DNA of 64,000 nucleotides from Lepidurus packardi. Its lineage: Eukaryota > Arthropoda > Branchiopoda > Notostraca > Triopsidae. The stretch is taken from contig JAKZAN010000046.1 in assembly GCA_023053545.1 (NCBI GenBank), forward strand, positions 492,669-556,668, read 5' to 3'. Position 1 is the first letter of the stretch; every line of letters begins with the position of its first letter. Under the pieces are notes generated by a model. That model saw nothing but the letters and a program-made list of their open reading frames with translations. It searched no databases and was not told where the DNA came from. Position numbers and translations under genes: made by a program. This document shows positions 58,761-64,000 of the stretch, piece after piece.

Positions 58761-61278
58761 TAATTAATTAAGCCCCTGATTAATTAAATAAGCCCCTGAT
58801 TAATTAATTAAGCCCCCACTTAATTAATTAAGCACCTAATTAATTAATTAAGCCCCTAATTAATTATTTAAGCCCCTGATTAATTAATTAAGCCCCTGAT
58901 TAGTTAATTAAGCCCCTGATTAATTAATTAAGCTCCCAATTAACGAATTCAGCCCCTAATTAATTAAGTTTGCACCTAATCAATTAATTTAAGCCCCCAC
59001 TTAATTAATTAAGCACCTAATTAATGAATTTAGCCCCTAATTAATTAATTAAGCCCCTGATTAATTAATTAAGCTCCCAATTAACGAATTCAGCCCCTAA
59101 TTAATTAAGTTTGCACCTAATTAATTAAGCCCCTGATTAATTAATTAAGCCCCTGATTAATTAATTAAGCCCCCACTTAATTAATTAAGCACCTAATTAA
59201 TTAATTAAGCCCCTAATTAATTAATTAAGCCCCTGATTAATTAATTAAGCCCCTGATTAGTTAATTAAGCCCCTGATTAATTAATTAAGCTCCCAATTAA
59301 CGAATTCAGCCCCTAATTAATTAAGTTTGCACCTAATTAATTAATTTAAGCCCCCACTTAATTAATTAAGCACCTAATTAATGAATTTAGCCCCTAATTA
59401 ATTAATTAAGCCCCTGATTAATTAATTAAGCTCCCAATTAACGAATTCAGCCCCTAATTAATTAAGTTTGCACCTAATTAATTAATTTAAGCCCCCACTT
59501 AATTAATTAAGCACCTAATTAATGAATTTAGCCCCTAATTAATTATTTAAGCCCCTAATTAATTAATTAAGCCCCTAATTAATTAATTAAGCCCCTAATT
59601 AATTAATTAAGCCCCTAATTAATTATCGAAGCCCCCTAATTAATTAATTAAGCCCGTAATTAATTAATTAAGACCCTAATTAACGAATTAAGCCCATAAT
59701 TAATTAATTAAGCCCCTAATTAATTAGTTAAGTCCCTGGTTAAATAATTAAGCCCCAAATTAACGAATTAAGCCCTAACTAAGCTCCTAATTAAGCTCCG
59801 AACTAAGCTCCTAATTAACGAATTAAGCCCCTAATTAATTAATTACGCCCCTAATTAATTAATTAAGCCCCTAGTTAATAAATTAAGCCCATAATTAACG
59901 AATTAGGCCACTAATTAATTAATTAAGCACCTATTTAACGAATTAAGCCCCTAATTAATTAATTAAGACCCTAATTAATGAATTAAGCCCCTATTTAATT
60001 AATTAAGCCCCTAGTTAATTAATTAAGCCCCTAATTAACGAATTCAGCCCCTAATTAATTAAGTAAGCCCCTAATTAATTAACTTAAGCCCCCACTTAAT
60101 TAATTAAACCCCTAATTAATGAATTTAGCCCCTAATTAATTAATTAAGTCCCTGATTAATTAACTAAGCTCCTAATTAACGAATTAAGCCCCTAATTAAT
60201 TAATTAAGCCCCTAATTAATTAATTAAGCCCCTAATTAATTAATTAAGCCCCTAATTAATTAATTAAGCCCCTAATTAATTGATTAAGCCCCTTATTAAC
60301 GAATAAAGCCCCTAATTAATTAATTAAGCCCCTAAAAAAATAAATAAGCCCCAAATTAACGAATAAAGCCCCTAATAAATTAATTAAGCCCGTAATTAAT
60401 TAATTAAGCCCCTAATTAACGAATTAAGCCCCCACTGAATTAATTAAGCCCCTAAAAAAATAATTAAGCCCCAAATTAACGAATAAAGCCCCTAATTAAT
60501 TAATTAGGCCCGTAATTAATTAATTAAGCCCCTAATTAACGAATTAAGCCCCCACTTAATTAATTAATCACCTTATTAATTAATTAAGCCCCTAATTAAT
60601 TAGTTAAGCCCCTGATTAATTAATTAAGCCCCTGATTAATTAATTAAGCCCCCACTTAATTAATTTAAGCCCCCACTTTATTAAAAAAGCACCTAATTAA
60701 TGAATTTAGCCCATAATTAATTAATTAAGTCCCTAATTAATTAATTAAGCCCCTAATTAATTAATTAAGCACCTAATTAATTAATTAAGCACCTAATTAA
60801 CGAATTCAGCCCCTAATTAACGAATTCAGCCCCTAATTAATTAAGTAAGCCCCTAATTAATTAACTTAAGCCCCCACTTAATTAATTAAGCCCCTAATTA
60901 ATGAATTTAGCCCCTAATTAATTAATTAAGCCCCTGATTAATTAACTAAGCTCCTAATTAACGAATTAAGCCCCTAATTAATTAATTACGCCCCTAATTA
61001 ATTAATTAAGCCCCTAGTTAATAAATTAAGCCCATAATTAACGAATTAGGCCACTAATAAATTAATTAAGCATCTATTTAACGAATTAAGCCCCTAATTA
61101 ATTAATTAAGCCCCTAATTAATTAATTAAGCACCTATTTAATGAATTAAGCCCCTAATTAATTAATTAAGCCTATATTTAATTAATTAAGCCCCTAATTA
61201 ACGAATTAAGCCCCTAATTAATTAATTAAGCAACTATTAAATGAATTAAGCCCCTAATTAATTAATTAAGCCCCTAAT
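56280..61278 (+). repeat. 2,518-bp tandem higher-order repeat of satellite C
   Basis: The segment about 56280-58760 is followed directly by a near-identical copy at about 58798-61278. Matching markers are tttgcacctaatca (56451 and 58969), ccctaactaagctcc (57255 and 59773), gaataaag (57783 and 60301) and the acgaatta before agcacctattta (58563 and 61081), all at an offset of 2518. The copies diverge after about 58760 and 61280. Confidence 0.88.
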
Positions 61279-63479
61279 TAATGAATTAAGCCCCTAATTA
61301 ATGAATTAAGCCCCTAATTAATTAATTAAGCCCTTAATTAACGAAATAAGCCCCTAATTAACGAATTAAGCCCCCACTTAATTAATTAAGCACCTAATTA
61401 ATTAATTAAGCCCCTGATTAATTAATTAAGCCCTTGATTAATTAATTAAGCCCCTAATTAATTAATTAAGCCCCTGATTAATTAATTAAGCCCCTGATTA
61501 ATTAATTAAGCCCCCACTTAATTAATTTAAGCCCTCACTTAATTAATTAAGCACCTAATTAATGAATTAAGCCCCTAATTAATTAATTAAGCCTATATTT
61601 AATTAATTAAGCCCCTAATTAACGAATTAAGCCCCTAATTAATTAATTAAGCAACTATTAAATGAATTAAGCCCCTAATTAATTAATTAAGCCCCTAATT
61701 AATTAATTAAGCCCCTGATTAATTAATTAAGCCCCTGATTAATTAATTAAGCCCCCACTTAATTAATTAAGCACCTAATTAATTAATTAAGCCCCTAATT
61801 AATTAATTAAGCCCCTGATTAATTAATTAAGCCCCTGATTAGTTAATTAAGCCCCTGATTAATTAATTAAGCTCCTAATTAACGAATTCAGCCCCTAATT
61901 AATTAAGTTTGCACCTAATTAATTAATTTAAGCCCCCACTTAATTAATTAAGCACCTAATTAATGAATTTAGCCCCTAATTAATTAATTAAGCCCCTGAT
62001 TAATTAATTAAGCCCCTGATTAATTAATTAAGCCCCCACTTAATTAATTAAGCACCTAATTAATTAATTAAGCCCCTAATTAATTAATTAAGCCCCTGAT
62101 TAATTAATTAAGCCCCTGATTAGTTAATTAAGCCCCTGATTAATTAATTAAGCTCCCAATTAACGAATTCAGCCCCTAATTAATTAAGTTTGCACCTAAT
62201 TAATTAATTTAAGCCCCCACTTAATTAATTAAGCACCTAATTAATGAATTTAGCCCCTAATTAATTAATTAAGCCCCTAATTAATTAATTAAGCCCCTAA
62301 TTAATTAATTAAGCCCCTAATTATTTATCGAAAACCCCTAATTAATTAATTAAGCCCGTAATTAATTAATTAAGCACCTAATTAACGAATTAAGCCCATA
62401 ATTAATTAATGAAGCACCTAATTAATTAGTTAAGTCCCTGGTTAAATAATTAAGCCCCAAATTAACGAATTAAGCCCCTAATTAACGAATTCAGCCCCTA
62501 TTTAATTAATTAAGACCCTAATTAACGAATTAAGCCCCTATTTAATTAATTAAGCCCCTAATTAATTAATTAAGCCCCTAATTAACGAATTCAGCCCTAA
62601 TTAATTAAGTAAGCCTCTAATTAATTAACTTAAGCCCCTACTTAATTAATTAAACCCCTAATTAATGAATTTAGCCCCTAATTAATTAATTAAGTCCCTG
62701 ATTAATTAACTAAGCTCCTAATTAACGAATTAAGCCCCTAATTAATTAATTAAGCCCCTAATTAATTAATTAAGCCCCTAATTAATTAATTAAGCCCCTA
62801 ATTAATTAACTAAGCCCCTAATTAATTGATTAAGACCCTTATTAACGAATTAAGCCCCTAATTAATTAATTAAGCCCCTAAAAAAATAAATAAGCCCCAA
62901 ATTAACGAATAAAGCCCCTAATAAATTAATTAAGCCCGTAATTAATTAATTAAGCCCCTAATTAACGAATTAAGCCCCCACTTAATTAATTAAGCACCTA
63001 ATTAATTAATTAAGCCCCTAATTAATTAATTAAGCCCCTGATTAATTAATTAAGCCCCTGATTAATTAATTAAGCCCCCACTTAATTAATTTAAGCCCCC
63101 ACTTAATTATTTAAGCACCTAATTAATGAATTAAGCCCCTAATTAATTAATTAAGCCTATATTTAATTAATTAAGCCCCTAATTAATTAATTAAGTAACT
63201 ATTAAATGAATTAAGCCCCTAATTAATTAATTAAGCCCCTAATTAATGAATTAAGAACCTAATTAATGAATTAAGCCCCTAATTAATTAATTAAGCCCTT
63301 AATTAACGAATTAAGCCCCTAATTAACAAATTAAGCCTCTTATTAATTAATTAAGCCCCTAATTAATTAATTAATTCCCTAATTAATTAATTAAGCCCCT
63401 AATTAATTAATTAAGCACTAATTAACTAATTAAGCAGCTAATTATTTAATTAAGCACCTGTTTAACGAATTAAGCCCCT

Positions 63480-63960
63480 TATTAACGAATTAAGCCCCTA
63501 ATTAACGAATACAGCCCCTTATTAACGAATTAAGCCCCTAATTAAGGAATTAAGCCTCTTATTAATTAATTAAGCCCCTAATTAATTAATTAAGTCCCTA
63601 ATTAATTAATTAAGCCCCTAATTAATTAATTGAGCACTTATTAACGAATTAAGCAGCTAATTAATTAATTAAGCACCTATTTAATTAATTAAGTCCCGAA
63701 TTAACGAATTAAGCCACTTATTAACGAATTAAGCCCCTAATTAACGAATACAGCCCCTTATTAACGAATTAAGCCCCTAATTAAGGAATTAAGCCTCTTA
63801 TTAATTAATTAAGCCCCTAATTAATTAATTAAGTCCCTAATTAATTAATTAAGCCCCTAATTAATTAATTGAGCACTTATTAACGAATTAAGCAGCTAAT
63901 TAATTAATTAAGCACCTATTTAATTAATTAAGTCCCGAATTAACGAATTAAGCCCCTAAT
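63480..63960 (+). repeat. 239-bp local tandem duplication in satellite C
   Basis: The block containing gaatacagccccttatt, attaaggaattaagcctctt, ttgagcacttattaacg and aagtcccgaattaacg occurs from about 63480 and again 239 bases later, with minor changes. A more distant relative lies near 43380-43620. Confidence 0.75.
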
Positions 63961-64000
63961 TAATTAATTAAGCCCCTAATTAACGAATTAAACCCCTACA

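Larger units (their letters stand above)
40967..64000 (+). repeat. Satellite C, 20-bp tandem repeat
   Basis: About 23 kb of a 20-bp unit near aattaattaagcccctaatt runs to the end of the window. Common variants are aacgaattaag, cccctgatt, cccccactt, gcacctaatt and cccctaaaaaaataatt. Unlike satellite A, one- and two-base indels are frequent, so register drifts. The first 4-5 kb is more variable, whereas about 46-62 kb consists of nearly identical multi-kb blocks. No ORF or other gene is seen. The right edge lies outside the window. Confidence 0.96.

Noticed and set aside
1-64000. Telomeric repeat array
   Set aside because: None of the three monomers resembles TTAGG, TTAGGG or other known telomere repeats. 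The array could still be subtelomeric or pericentromeric, but the sequence does not say which.

Overview
This window is eukaryotic satellite heterochromatin, not an ordinary gene region. Three AT- or GC-patterned tandem repeats fill almost all of it, and the only protein-coding genes are the two ORFs of one intact non-LTR retrotransposon (LINE). The LINE has an ORF1 with three zinc knuckles and an ORF2 with an APE-type endonuclease, a reverse transcriptase and an RNase H. That arrangement is typical of the I/Jockey-type superfamily of arthropods, so an insect or other arthropod is my best guess. This is inferred from family architecture alone; the species cannot be read from the sequence.

Layout. 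1-4520: satellite A, a 20-bp monomer (ttaattaattccttacggac) that keeps exact 20-bp register for about 226 units. 4521-40966: satellite B, a 12-bp monomer ([g/a]atcgggtctct) organised into nested higher-order repeats of about 0.24 to 3.8 kb. It is punctuated by a 22-bp spacer (gttatcagacgtgcactttg plus two bases). In 9 of about 36 spacers a 52-bp fragment is inserted between copies of a 12-14 bp target-site duplication (TSD). 24098-29984: a 5.9-kb full-length LINE inside one of those 52-bp fragments, flanked by a perfect 14-bp TSD. 40865-40966: an inverted piece of satellite B at the junction with satellite C. 40967-64000: satellite C, a 20-bp monomer (aattaattaagcccctaatt) with multi-kb segmental duplications.

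How the parts fit together. The 52-bp fragments match the last 43 bp of the resident LINE (32 of 33 bases outside one 11-bp internal duplication and the variable tail). They look like an ancient, extremely 5'-truncated insertion of the same or a sister LINE family. That insertion was then carried along as satellite B higher-order repeats multiplied. Later a full-length element jumped into one of those amplified fragments. No other higher-order unit in the window carries the full-length element, so its insertion is younger than the amplification.

The satellite B monomer length is a multiple of three and leaves two frames open on each strand. This produces dozens of long artificial reading frames (up to 877 codons, built of RVSD/RVSN, GSLI, RDPI or ETRS units). 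I do not regard any of them as genes. No tRNA, rRNA, CRISPR array or host gene was recognised.
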